DNA of 64,000 nucleotides from Bacilli bacterium (GTDB lineage: Bacteria > Bacillota_I > Bacilli_A > RF39 > UBA660), in the NCBI GenBank assembly GCA_900769695.1, contig CAAGHO010000018.1:62001-126000 (forward strand), written 5' to 3'. The notes beneath the pieces are model-generated. The model saw only the letters and a list, made by a program, of their open reading frames with translations. It was not told the DNA's origin and did not search any database. This document shows, one piece after another, positions 46,148 to 53,981 of the stretch (the first letter of the stretch is position 1; the number at the start of each line of letters is the position of its first letter). Made by a program: the position numbers and the translations under genes.

Positions 46148-46756
46148 CTAACTTTTTACCAATTTTTTAGTGCTTTTATAGTTCAACATATACCATTTTA
46201 TAAACTCCTCTGTAGCACTTGTTCTATTATCAGGCCTATTATTTCTTTCTTCATCTGTCATTTCCGCTAACGTTTTAAAGCAATTATCTGGTACAAATAC
46301 ATACCAAAGATTTGATTTTGCCCGTTTATTTTCGCGTCCTCTTAACTCATTTGATAAAGAACCCTTGCTAACTCCAAAGAATTGATAGTATTCATTTCCA
46401 TCAAAGAAAGTAAGACAATCTAGAAAATAACAGCCTCTATCTTTTACATTTTTCATTGTTTCTAAAAGTTCACTTACATTAGAACTAACGCCACTTCTTT
46501 TTACAAAGGCACCTGGATATCCTGGATTATTAGGGTAATGGTCTATATAGAAACCTGAATCTGCAACAAATACAGGACTACCTAATTTTTCATATGCTTG
46601 TCTAGCTTTTTCTTTAGATATATATTCAATATCATTAACATCTGGTTCATCTAAATCGCATTTAAAGTAATCAATAGTAATACCAGCGTTTTCAAATTTT
46701 TCTTTTACTGAAACATACTTACCATAATTTCCTGTTATATAAGTTAAATTTTCCAT
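46148..46756 (-). CDS. RdgB/HAM1-family nucleoside-triphosphate pyrophosphatase-like protein
   Basis: 202 aa. HAM1 fold enzymes hydrolyse non-canonical NTPs (ITP, XTP, dITP) to NMP. The substrate loop TGNYGK (8-13) and the catalytic ADSGF (D66) are present, with PGYPGAFVKRSG downstream. The C-terminal third (YVFVPDNCFKTLAEMTDEERNNR) keeps the F.P......A.M...EK(N) pattern. It is shorter and more diverged than housekeeping RdgB and sits one base from a SIS-domain gene, so it is probably specialised for that operon. Confidence 0.82.
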   Translation of the reverse strand: MENLTYITGNYGKYVSVKEKFENAGITIDYFKCDLDEPDVNDIEYISKEKARQAYEKLGSPVFVADSGFYIDHYPNNPGYPGAFVKRSGVSSNVSELLETMKNVKDRGCYFLDCLTFFDGNEYYQFFGVSKGSLSNELRGRENKRAKSNLWYVFVPDNCFKTLAEMTDEERNNRPDNRTSATEEFIKWYMLNYKSTKKLVKS

Positions 46757-46757
46757 A

Positions 46758-47789
46758 TTACATTTCTTCTTTAAATTTGTATAATCTTTTTACTAAAGTT
46801 GGATTATATTCTGGTTGTGTTAAATCAATGTTCTTATCTTCAGCAATTTTCTTTGATAAAAAATACATTTGTAATATTAAATAATATTCTTTCCAAAATA
46901 TGTTATCATTTAAGTCACCTGTATCAAAAACAGAAACATTTGAATATTCACTATTGATAGTATCTATTAATAAACTATCTAATTCTTTTAATCCATGTGA
47001 TAGATATATTATTCTACTATTTGGGTATTGAAATAACAAGTTACTTCTTCCATGACAGTATGAACCTTTATCATGAATTACTGATGATGTTAATCCAACT
47101 TCTGTTAAATTAGATTCTAACACACTTGCAGAAGATTTTGTTTCATATCCACTTATTATTTGAATTAGTGAAGTATCTTTAAATTTAACATTCAATCTAT
47201 CTATTTTCTCACTACCCATTAATAATAGTTCTTTTATTTTATCATTCATTTTTTTTATTTCGTTTGAATCTAATTCAAGATTTAATGAAGTAGTAGAATC
47301 AAGGAGTAATGATATTGGCCCTAAACTAGTAGCTAATGATATAAAACTTTTCTCTTTATCATATAGCTCATTTCCCCAAGATACTATTTGAAAATTAGAT
47401 TCTTTCATATTTTCTGTAAGTAAATATTTATTACCTTTAAAATCTAATAATGCCTCATTAATTCCATTTGTATTTCCACTTGCAGAAATAACTATTAAAT
47501 TAGAAAACATTTCTCTATTTGCTTTATAAAAATAATCTCTTGGTTCAATCACTTCACAAATTATTCCAGTTAATCCTAATCTCTCAATAATTAATTGTAA
47601 ATAATATGCAACAACTTTGGAGCCACCAGTTGCCATAATTAATGTTGGTTCATTATCTATAGTTAATTCATATAGCATTTCTCTTATATCATTGTATTTA
47701 CCTAAATATGGATCATTAACCTGCAATATTCTTTCTCCTAGTTTAGAAAAATTTAATTCTGCAGGTTCAGTATGTGTATGCTTAATCAT
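46758..47789 (-). CDS. SIS-domain (sugar isomerase-like) protein
   Basis: 343 aa with two SIS domains. First: LIMATGGSKVVAYYL (about 50-64) and VISASGNTNGINEAL (100-114), the G.S...A and S.SG.T.. phosphosugar motifs. Second, diverged: LIQIISGYETKSSASVLESNLTEVG and RIIYLSHGLKEL. SIS proteins bind or isomerise phosphosugars; no glutaminase domain is present. AGAGG precedes the ATG. The gene is followed after one base by the HAM1-like gene and preceded by a WYL regulator. Confidence 0.75.
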   Translation of the reverse strand: MIKHTHTEPAELNFSKLGERILQVNDPYLGKYNDIREMLYELTIDNEPTLIMATGGSKVVAYYLQLIIERLGLTGIICEVIEPRDYFYKANREMFSNLIVISASGNTNGINEALLDFKGNKYLLTENMKESNFQIVSWGNELYDKEKSFISLATSLGPISLLLDSTTSLNLELDSNEIKKMNDKIKELLLMGSEKIDRLNVKFKDTSLIQIISGYETKSSASVLESNLTEVGLTSSVIHDKGSYCHGRSNLLFQYPNSRIIYLSHGLKELDSLLIDTINSEYSNVSVFDTGDLNDNIFWKEYYLILQMYFLSKKIAEDKNIDLTQPEYNPTLVKRLYKFKEEM

Positions 47790-47844
47790 TATAAAAACCT
47801 CTCTTTCTAATTACATATTAACAAAAGAAGAGGAAATATATATG

Positions 47845-48324
47845 TCAGTTATAAAATTTTTCTAATAATTTTATTTTTTTAATACGATTAATATAAAAAT
47901 GTCTTATTTCCTGTTTTTTCTCACAATATGCTGCAACTCCCCATTCTGATCCAAGTAGTATTAAATCATAAGGGCGAATTATTCTAGTAGACATTTCTTT
48001 CTTATCTTTAGAATAGTATTCTATATAACACTTTCTTTTTTCTTTTATTGCTCTGTTAATTAAATTATAAAATTCCTTATTTTTTATATTAATAGTATTC
48101 GGAGTAATAAATCTTCTTGGCAAATTTATATTTTGATTCAAAACATATCCACCATACGGGCCTTTAATTGTATCTACATAAATGCCTGCTTTTTCTAGCT
48201 CATCTTTATAAACTCGAATCATTCTAGGGCTAACTTCTATTTTTTCAGATAATTCAGAAATACTATATTTTCTGCCTGTACTCAAGTATTCAAGCATTGT
48301 TAATACATTACTAATTTTAGACAT
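47845..48324 (-). CDS. HTH-WYL transcriptional regulator, short form
   Basis: 159 aa. N-terminal winged HTH of the DeoR/YafY type (about 1-60: YSISELSEKIEVSPRMIRVYKDELEKAGI) and a C-terminal WYL domain (about 88-157: KCYIEYYSKD ... RPYDLILLGSEWGVAAYC ... FYINRIKKIKLLE). The WYL triplet itself reads WGV. The usual second C-terminal domain (WCX) is absent, so it is half-length. WYL domains sense ligands, often nucleotides or DNA ends, and several regulate phage-defence loci. AGGAGG upstream; first gene of an operon with SIS and HAM1. Confidence 0.8.
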   Translation of the reverse strand: MSKISNVLTMLEYLSTGRKYSISELSEKIEVSPRMIRVYKDELEKAGIYVDTIKGPYGGYVLNQNINLPRRFITPNTINIKNKEFYNLINRAIKEKRKCYIEYYSKDKKEMSTRIIRPYDLILLGSEWGVAAYCEKKQEIRHFYINRIKKIKLLEKFYN

Positions 48325-48377
48325 GTGACGCCTCCTAACCTAATATAATCGATTATAGATACTTAATTATTAATTTA

Positions 48378-48625
48378 TTAATCTATTTTATATATCGAAA
48401 CCAATATTATTTGATGTTCATAAAAATCTCTTTTTAAAATTTTCATCATATTGTCAGTAGAGACTTCAGACAACTCATTTGTTCTAGGTAAATCTATTAT
48501 AATTGGTAATTTTATACTATATTTACTATCAATAGATTTAATGTATGTAAGTTAAAAACGTATGCCATTTGTGCTAAAACTCCTCCACTAAACCCTTTTA
48601 ATTTATTATTATATCACAACTTATT
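48378..48625 (-). pseudogene. Remnant of the C-terminus of an SMC/ABC-like ATPase
   Basis: One frame ends in SIKLPIIIDLPRTNELSE...HQIILVSIYKID before TAA at 48378, the Walker B/D-loop/H-loop end of coiled-coil ATPases of the DNA-repair or phage-defence kind. Directly upstream in another frame is KGFSGGVLAQMAYVFN, the matching ABC signature segment (consensus SGGxxAQ). The two join only by a frameshift near 48,555, and a TGA lies further upstream. The rest of the gene is gone. Confidence 0.65.
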
Positions 48626-48753
48626 TAAATTTGAATTACTAAATGTAATTCAATACGCTAATTGATTATGTTAATTTGCAAGTATGGTTCTAAATTATCA
48701 AAAATTTAGTATAAATAAAGAATATAGCTAATCAAACTAGTCGTATTCTTTTA
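48626..48753. other. AT-rich intergenic DNA
   Basis: No ORF, RNA or clear signal seen between the ATPase remnant and the broken small gene. Confidence 0.3.
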
Positions 48754-48904
48754 CTATGATTTCTTTTTTATAAAATCATTAACTTCTGTTTCTTTATCAG
48801 TATCTTTAGAAATATCTATTAAATCATTAGAATTATATAAATTTTTATCATAACATTCTTTTTAAAACTTACTTTTTAACTTCTAATATTTTTACTTTTT
48901 TCAT
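48754..48904 (-). pseudogene. Frameshifted small gene downstream of repeat copy A
   Basis: A good start (GGAAAGTGA then ATG at 48904) opens MKKVKILEVKK and stops. The text continues in another frame as NSNDLIDISKDTDKETEVNDFIKKKS to TAG at 48754, with an in-frame TAA between. It was probably a ~50-residue protein. The beginning resembles small sporulation-associated proteins of the DUF2758 kind, but I cannot confirm this. Confidence 0.5.
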
Positions 48905-48910
48905 AAAACT

Positions 48911-49003
48911 ACTCACTTTCCTTATAACAACAAAAAAACTAGACGGTACTTCTAGTTAATATTTATTACTACTCGAAAAGTTCGAGTAACTATCAATATG
49001 GTG
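48911..49003. repeat. Direct repeat copy A of the ssrA 3'-flank module
   Basis: This ~93-bp segment matches 50500-50594 (copy B) closely: shared elements are TCAATATGGTG, the perfect inverted repeat ACTCGAA/TTCGAGT, TTTATTAC, a CTAG-stem terminator with AAAAAAAC, and CACTTTCC. Copy B lies at the 3' end of ssrA; copy A lies about 1.6 kb away next to a broken small gene. Likely a duplication or an integration scar. Confidence 0.8.
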
Positions 49004-49240
49004 TCCTTATGGCTCTAACAACCATTATAAGCAATAAATTATAGGTAGTAACTACTAACTAAAATTAGTATAACATGATTTTATTAAAATTAACCAACAT
49101 TTTAATATTTTAAATAAATAAAATGATATAATAGAAACTGAAAGACAAATAGTAATTTGTAATTTAGTTATCTCTTAATAGATTTGTATTAATAATTAAG
49201 AGGATGAAAAAATAATATTTTGTGTTAAATAGTAAAGTTG
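49004..49240. other. Intergenic DNA between repeat A and the XRE operon
   Basis: AT-rich, no ORF. It contains ATGATATAATAG near 49,124 as a possible extra promoter and TAATTAAGAGG near 49,200, but nothing that can be named. Confidence 0.3.
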
Positions 49241-49269
49241 TTTACATTTTTTAAAATGTAAAATATATT
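49241..49269 (+). promoter_or_regulatory. Promoter with overlapping palindromic operator of the XRE operon
   Basis: A 22-bp perfect inverted repeat (arms TTTACATTTT 49241-49250 and AAAATGTAAA 49253-49262) covers the -35 hexamer TTTACA and spacer of a promoter whose -10 is TATATT (49264-49269), spacing 17. The placement, 55 bases before the XRE gene, fits autorepression by that regulator. Confidence 0.7.
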
Positions 49270-49323
49270 TGATAGTAAAATAATAATAAAAAATGTATAG
49301 TTTTTTGTGAAAGGAGAAAGATT

Positions 49324-49731
49324 ATGGATTTAGGCAAAAAAATTATTGAAATGAGAAAAAAAGCAAAACTTTCACAAGAACAACTTGCAGAAAAACTAGA
49401 TGTTACCAGACAAACAATATCTAATTGGGAAAATGGCAAATTTTATCCTGATATTGATGCATTAGTTAAAATTAGTAAATGTTTTAATATTTCGTTAGAT
49501 GACTTACTAAGTTACGATAATAAAGTTTTGCAATATTTAAAAGATAGCACAGATGTTGTAAAAAGTAATAAGAAATTGCTTTATGCGATTTTATTAAATA
49601 TTTTAATTATTATTCTATTTATAATAATAGGAATAACTGCAAATGAAAGTATTTCAATTATAGTAATAGTATTTACTATTTCTATTATTAGTTTTTCTTA
49701 TTTATTTTATCAAATCATAAAAAAAATATAG
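49324..49731 (+). CDS. Membrane-bound XRE-family regulator
   Basis: 135 aa. HTH_3 domain (about 5-60: LGKKIIEMRKKAKLSQEQLA, VTRQTISNWENGKFYPDID) followed by a linker and two membrane helices (about 83-103 and 107-128). Such HTH-plus-two-TM proteins tend to be co-transcribed with a small membrane protein, as here, and are thought to transmit envelope signals. AAAGGAGAAAG precedes the ATG. The palindrome upstream is the probable binding site. Confidence 0.87.
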   Translation: MDLGKKIIEMRKKAKLSQEQLAEKLDVTRQTISNWENGKFYPDIDALVKISKCFNISLDDLLSYDNKVLQYLKDSTDVVKSNKKLLYAILLNILIIILFIIIGITANESISIIVIVFTISIISFSYLFYQIIKKI

Positions 49732-49740
49732 GAGGAAATT

Positions 49741-50064
49741 ATGAATTATATTTTATTAGCAATATTTATAGCAATATATCTAATAGGTTTAGTTGCTACA
49801 GTTTATCAAGTTTATAAAATAACTGTTATAGATTCAAAAGCAAGAGGAATTAACCATCCAAAATTAATGGGATTACTAGCAACCAGTGGTAAAAGTTCAG
49901 AAGGAATTATTCTTTATCTATTGCATAGAAGAAAATATCCAATAAAAAATATTCCGAAAGAAGAACAAAATGAAATAGAAAGAAGAAAGAAAATTGTATT
50001 AGTAGGAATTATATTTATGATTATTGGTGCAATTGGATTTGTATTCTTTATAATAAAAATATAA
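49741..50064 (+). CDS. Small two-helix membrane protein partnered with the XRE regulator
   Basis: 107 aa. Membrane helices at about 2-23 and 85-106 flank a basic loop with DSKARGINHPKLMGLLA and LLHRRKYPIKNIP. The loop pattern is recurrent in small proteins encoded after HTH-TM regulators in Firmicutes. It starts 9 bases after the regulator, with AGGAGG in between. Probably modulates the regulator; function otherwise unknown. Confidence 0.75.
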   Translation: MNYILLAIFIAIYLIGLVATVYQVYKITVIDSKARGINHPKLMGLLATSGKSSEGIILYLLHRRKYPIKNIPKEEQNEIERRKKIVLVGIIFMIIGAIGFVFFIIKI

Positions 50065-50100
50065 TCATATATAATATTAAAAAATTGCAATTTATCGTCG

Positions 50101-50128
50101 AGATCAACTTTAGTAGTTGGTCTTTTTT
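50101..50128 (+). terminator. Terminator of the XRE operon
   Basis: Nine-base stem (50101-50109 and 50115-50123, one T-G pair), five-base loop, followed by TTTTTT on the plus strand. Confidence 0.85.
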
Positions 50129-50178
50129 ACTTTTTATAAATAGAATGATTAAAGACTAACATTATTTTGTCTTGATAT

Positions 50179-50214
50179 GAACCCCGTTTCTTGGACAAAA
50201 TAGAAACGAGGTTC
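50179..50214. repeat. Twelve-base inverted repeat between convergent genes
   Basis: Arms 50179-50190 and 50203-50214 are complementary with one mismatch, loop of 12. More GC-rich than its surroundings and without a clean T-run. It may act as a second terminator for the 50,268-50,492 gene or mark a small mobile-element end. Confidence 0.55.
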
Positions 50215-50267
50215 GTATCATTATTGGTTTTATATTGTATCATTTATTTTTAGTTTGTCAAACCATA

Positions 50268-50492
50268 TTAGTTCATTTTTAAGTATTGTTCTAAATCTTT
50301 AAACTTAATTTTTTTATTATAACCGTTTATAAAGACATTTTCACTATCTTCAAATATTAAGTAGTCATTGCCCTTAACTTTCAAAATATATCCATTAGTA
50401 AAGGAATATTCCACATAAACAAACTTACATATCATTTCAACCTTTCTTTTTAATTCTTCACTTATTACAAGTTTTTTAGTTTCTATTGTCAT
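50268..50492 (-). CDS. Small hypothetical protein downstream of ssrA
   Basis: 74 aa, start at the ATG after AAAGGAAAGTGA. Two parts: a short helix (ISEELKRKVEMICKFV) and a beta-rich half (EYSFTNGYILKVKGNDYLIFEDSENVF). Not recognised. It follows repeat copy B and the ssrA terminator exactly as the broken small gene follows copy A, so the two occupy equivalent places in the duplicated module although their sequences differ. Confidence 0.55.
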   Translation of the reverse strand: MTIETKKLVISEELKRKVEMICKFVYVEYSFTNGYILKVKGNDYLIFEDSENVFINGYNKKIKFKDLEQYLKMN

Positions 50493-50499
50493 AACTCGA

Positions 50500-50594
50500 T
50501 CACTTTCCTTTCTTAAATAACAAAAAAACTAACTATTTCTAGTTAGCGTTTATTACTTAAACTCGAAAAGTTCGAGTTTCACATCAATATGGTG
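50500..50594. repeat. Direct repeat copy B at the 3' end of ssrA
   Basis: Partner of copy A (48911-49003). It includes the last five bases of ssrA (through CCACC), the ACTCGAA/TTCGAGT palindrome (50561-50577) and the ssrA terminator. The ssrA 3' end is a classic integration target for genomic islands. Confidence 0.8.
50522..50546 (-). terminator. ssrA terminator
   Basis: CTAACTA/TAGTTAG (50529-50535, 50540-50546) with a four-base loop and seven T on the minus strand. The second hairpin ACTCGAA/TTCGAGT lies between it and the mature 3' end. Confidence 0.85.
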
Positions 50595-50930
50595 GAGCTG
50601 AGGAGAATCGAACTCCTGTCCAAAAATACCAATACATAAACTTCTACAAGTTTAGTTAACTAATTAAATTTGCCTACTATTCAAGTAATTAACGACCAAA
50701 ATAATAAGCTAGTCTATAAAATTCATTCTAGCTATAGACATTACTAAAATATAATCTACATAATTAAATCTTAGCTATTTCCTGTAGATAAAAAATAGTA
50801 AGATGCTTTGCATTTAATTAAGCAAAAGCTAATTGATTTCTGTTTCCAGTTATATTTAATTTTGCTTGTAACGTAAGCGTACGACTTGCCATCTATGCTT
50901 AAATATTCCTGTCGAAACCATGTCAGCCCC
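50590..50930 (-). ncRNA. ssrA: Transfer-messenger RNA
   Basis: 341 nt. The 5' end GGGGCTGACATGGTTTCGACAGG and the 3' end GGAGTTCGATTCTCCTC..CTCCACCA form the tRNA-Ala-like domain; acceptor pairs GGGGCTG with CAGCTCC. The resume frame (50818-50865) encodes AKLNITGNRNQLAFA followed by TAA; the AFA-type ending is the proteolysis tag. With SmpB it frees stalled ribosomes. smpB and rnr, which act with it, follow upstream in the order ssrA-smpB-rnr. Confidence 0.97.
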
Positions 50931-50940
50931 ATATGAGTAG

Positions 50941-50949
50941 ATTATATCA
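50941..50949 (-). promoter_or_regulatory. ssrA promoter (-10 region)
   Basis: TATAAT (50941-50946, minus strand) preceded by TGA makes an extended -10, 10 bases before the ssrA 5' end. No good -35. Confidence 0.6.
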
Positions 50950-51017
50950 TAAAACAGCTAAAAAGAAAAGACACATTTAAATGGTAATTATTGTAATATT
51001 GATACAAAAAATATTAT

Positions 51018-51458
51018 TTAATACCTATTCTTTAATGTCTTTTCTAAATTCCTTTTGATATCTCTTTCTTTAATTGATTCCCTTTTATCATAATTTTTCT
51101 TACCACGACAAATACCTAATTCAACTTTTAATATATTATTTTTAAAATATAATTTTAAAGGAACAATAGTAAATCCCTGTAATTCTATTTTATCCTCAAT
51201 CTTCTTTATTTCCTTTTTATGTAGTAACAATTTTCTTGTACGAGTTTCATCATGATTAAAAATATTACCTTCTTTATATTGAGAAACAAACATATTAAGT
51301 AAAAACACTTCATGGTTTTTTATTATTCCATAACTATCCTTTATATTGGCATTACCTTCTCTAATTGATTTTATTTCAGTACCAGTTAGCTCTATTCCAG
51401 CTTCATATGTATCTTCTATAAAATAATCATGTCTTGCTTTTCTATTTAATATTTCCAT
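51018..51458 (-). CDS. smpB: SsrA-binding protein SmpB
   Basis: 146 aa OB-fold protein. NRKARHDYFIEDTYEAGIELTGTEIKSIREG at the N-terminus and GKKNYDKRESIKERDIKR in the tail that enters the empty mRNA channel. Adjacent to ssrA on the same strand. ATG preceded by AGGAGG. Confidence 0.97.
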   Translation of the reverse strand: MEILNRKARHDYFIEDTYEAGIELTGTEIKSIREGNANIKDSYGIIKNHEVFLLNMFVSQYKEGNIFNHDETRTRKLLLHKKEIKKIEDKIELQGFTIVPLKLYFKNNILKVELGICRGKKNYDKRESIKERDIKRNLEKTLKNRY

Positions 51459-51485
51459 GACCTAGCCCTCCTTTAATTAAATAAT

Positions 51486-53588
51486 TTATAATTTTCTTAC
51501 AACCTCAAAGTCTATCATCTTTTCTTCTTTAGAAGCACGAACCACTTTTACGACAACTCTTTCACCAATTGTATATTTAACATGGCTTCTTTCACCCGTT
51601 AAAGTCATTCTTTCTTCATCATAATGGAAGAAATCATTCATATCTTTAATTGGAACAAGTCCTTCTATTAAATTATCTAGTTCTACAAACATACCAAAAT
51701 TAGTTACTGTAGAAATCATTCCTTCAAACTCTTCACCAATATGTTTTTCCATATACTCTGCCATTTTCATGTCTTCAACTTCGCGTTCACAGTCAACACT
51801 TGCTCTTTCACGTGATGAAGAATGTTCAGCTACATATACTAGCTTTTCATCCCAATGTCTAATTGTATCACTAGACATATCATGATTAAATAAGTATGTT
51901 CTTAATAAACGATGAACAGTAGTATCAGGATATCTTCTAATAGGAGATGTAAAATGTGTATAACATGAACTTGCTAAACCATAATGTCCTATATTTTCCT
52001 TTTGATAAATAGCCTTTTGCATACTTCTAAGTAATAGTTCAGATAATATCTTAAATTCTTTTTTATCAGATAAATATTCTATTAATTTTTGCATTGACTT
52101 TGGTTTAAAGTCTTTTATATTACCAGGTATTTGATAACCTAAATTACCAATAAATGAAAGATAACTTCTTATTTTTTCTTCTTTTGGCATATCATGAACA
52201 CGATAAATAAATGGTAAATTCATGAAATAAATATGAGTTGCGACACACTCGTTAGCTGCAATCATAAAATCTTCAATTAACATTTCACCTGTTCCTCTAT
52301 TTCTTAATACAACATCTGTAGGAACACAATTTTCATCTACCAATATTTTTGCTTCATCAACATCAAAATCTATATAACCACGTCTTACTTTCATCGCTCT
52401 TAAGATATCAGCAAGTTCTTTCATTAATCTTAAATCATTTGCAAAATCATCATAACCATCTGGAATTACATTATCTTCTAAGATGCTATTAACCTTCTTA
52501 TATGTCATTTGAATTCTTGACCTAATTACACTTGGAAAAATATCGTATTTAATTTGTTTTCCATTACTATCAAATTCCATTACACAAGAAATCGCAAGTC
52601 TATCAACATTTGGATTTAAGGAACATATTCCGTTAGAAAGTTCATGAGGTAACATCGGAATAACTCTATCCACAAGATATACACTAGTACCACGTTCCAT
52701 AGCCTCATCATCTAGTGGGCTTCCTTCTTTAACATAATAAGAAACATCAGCGATATGAACACCTAATTCATAGTGGCCATTAGAAAGTTTTCTAATTGAA
52801 ATAGCATCATCAATATCTTTTGTATCATCACCATCAATTGTAAAGATAACAGTATCACGTAAATCACGTCTACCTTTTAGTTCTTCTTCACTAACTTCCA
52901 TAGGCATATTCTTTACTTGTTCTTTTACATCATCTGGAAAATCAACATTTATATTATATTTATAAATTATAGATAAGATATCAACTCCCGGATCATTTTT
53001 ATGACCTATTATTTCAACTACTTTTCCTTGGTATTTATGATTATTAATCTTTTTACCAAGTTCAACAACAACTTTATGACCATCTACCGCATTTAAAGAA
53101 TCTTCTTTTTTTACTTCTATTTCTACTTTTACTTTTTTATCATCTAAAACAACATACCCATTATTTTTTCTAAAATTAATTTCCCCTACATATCTAGTCA
53201 CTGGTCTTTTAACAACACGTAAAACTCTTCCTTCTACATCTTTTGCAGTTTTTTTACTAATAATTTCAACTAGAACAATATCACCATGAATAGCTCCATT
53301 TAAATTTTCAGTACTAATATAGATATCCTCTTCTCTATCATCTACCTCTACAAAACCAAAACCTTTTTTATTTACACGCATTATTCCTTTTAATAAATGA
53401 CTATCTTCAAGTAACATATATTTATTCTTATTAGTATGATATACAATAAAATCATTTTCTAAATTAGTAAGTGTTTCATTTAATTCTTTTATATCTTGAA
53501 TTGAAGAAATACTTAATAAATCTTTTAATTCATATATAGATAGTGCTTTATCGCTTTTCTTTAATATTTTAATAATCTTTTCTTTCAC
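51486..53588 (-). CDS. rnr: Ribonuclease R
   Basis: 700 aa from the GTG at 53588, five bases after AGGTGA; the ATG at 53603 overlaps that site. Order: winged-helix (about 1-65), cold-shock/OB domains (about 65-220), RNB exonuclease (about 240-570, with FTIDGDDTKDIDDAIS and MLPHELSNGICSLNP), S1 domain (about 620-700, FEGMISTVTNFGMFVELDNLIEGLV). Degrades structured RNA 3' to 5' and, with tmRNA-SmpB, non-stop mRNAs. 27 bases before smpB. Confidence 0.96.
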   Translation of the reverse strand: MKEKIIKILKKSDKALSIYELKDLLSISSIQDIKELNETLTNLENDFIVYHTNKNKYMLLEDSHLLKGIMRVNKKGFGFVEVDDREEDIYISTENLNGAIHGDIVLVEIISKKTAKDVEGRVLRVVKRPVTRYVGEINFRKNNGYVVLDDKKVKVEIEVKKEDSLNAVDGHKVVVELGKKINNHKYQGKVVEIIGHKNDPGVDILSIIYKYNINVDFPDDVKEQVKNMPMEVSEEELKGRRDLRDTVIFTIDGDDTKDIDDAISIRKLSNGHYELGVHIADVSYYVKEGSPLDDEAMERGTSVYLVDRVIPMLPHELSNGICSLNPNVDRLAISCVMEFDSNGKQIKYDIFPSVIRSRIQMTYKKVNSILEDNVIPDGYDDFANDLRLMKELADILRAMKVRRGYIDFDVDEAKILVDENCVPTDVVLRNRGTGEMLIEDFMIAANECVATHIYFMNLPFIYRVHDMPKEEKIRSYLSFIGNLGYQIPGNIKDFKPKSMQKLIEYLSDKKEFKILSELLLRSMQKAIYQKENIGHYGLASSCYTHFTSPIRRYPDTTVHRLLRTYLFNHDMSSDTIRHWDEKLVYVAEHSSSRERASVDCEREVEDMKMAEYMEKHIGEEFEGMISTVTNFGMFVELDNLIEGLVPIKDMNDFFHYDEERMTLTGERSHVKYTIGERVVVKVVRASKEEKMIDFEVVRKL

Positions 53589-53628
53589 TATAATCACCTT
53601 CATTTTATTCTTATATCTTTATTATATA

Positions 53629-53658
53629 AAAAAAAAGACCAAATTAATAGTCTTTTTT
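53629..53658 (-). terminator. Terminator after secG
   Basis: AAAAAAAGAC and GTCTTTTTT arms (about 53629-53638, 53650-53658) with a T-run on the minus strand, right at the secG stop. Confidence 0.7.
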
Positions 53659-53875
53659 AATTTATAAATGATGATACTAGTGAAATAATGAAAAATGCCA
53701 ATCCCAAACATAAAGTAATTCTACTTATTACTAACTCAGAACCTCTTTCTTTTCTTTTAGAAAATAAGTCTGATGTATTTCCACTTAGAATTTGAGCAGC
53801 ACCTTCTGCTTTTCCACTTTGTAATAAGACAATAATAATTAATAATATTGAAATAATTAATAATGCTACTTCCAT
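53657..53875 (-). CDS. secG: Preprotein translocase subunit SecG
   Basis: 72 aa with two membrane helices. LIIIVLLQSGKAEGAAQILSG is the SecG signature (QxGKGGG-like) and FSKRKERGSELVISR the loop. Small auxiliary subunit of SecYEG. It precedes rnr as in many Firmicutes. AAAGGAGG precedes the ATG. Confidence 0.94.
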   Translation of the reverse strand: MEVALLIISILLIIIVLLQSGKAEGAAQILSGNTSDLFSKRKERGSELVISRITLCLGLAFFIISLVSSFIN

Positions 53876-53940
53876 TAGATTGCCTCCTTTAAATAACTAC
53901 AAATATTCTAACATAAAACAAACAGTTTTTCAACAAAAAT

Positions 53941-53970
53941 AAACCATCTTAGTACTAACTAAAATGGTTT
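53941..53970 (-). terminator. Terminator of eno
   Basis: AAACCAT/ATGGTTT outer arms (53941-53947, 53964-53970) and inner TTAGT/ACTAA pairs form a long stem with small internal loops; TTATTTTT follows on the minus strand. Confidence 0.8.
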
Positions 53971-53981
53971 ACTGCTTATTA

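Noticed and set aside
48991..49035. Possible tRNA- or ssrA-fragment upstream of repeat copy A
   Set aside because: Only the short CACCATATTGAT segment matches the ssrA end; the preceding bases do not form the T-arm or acceptor stem.
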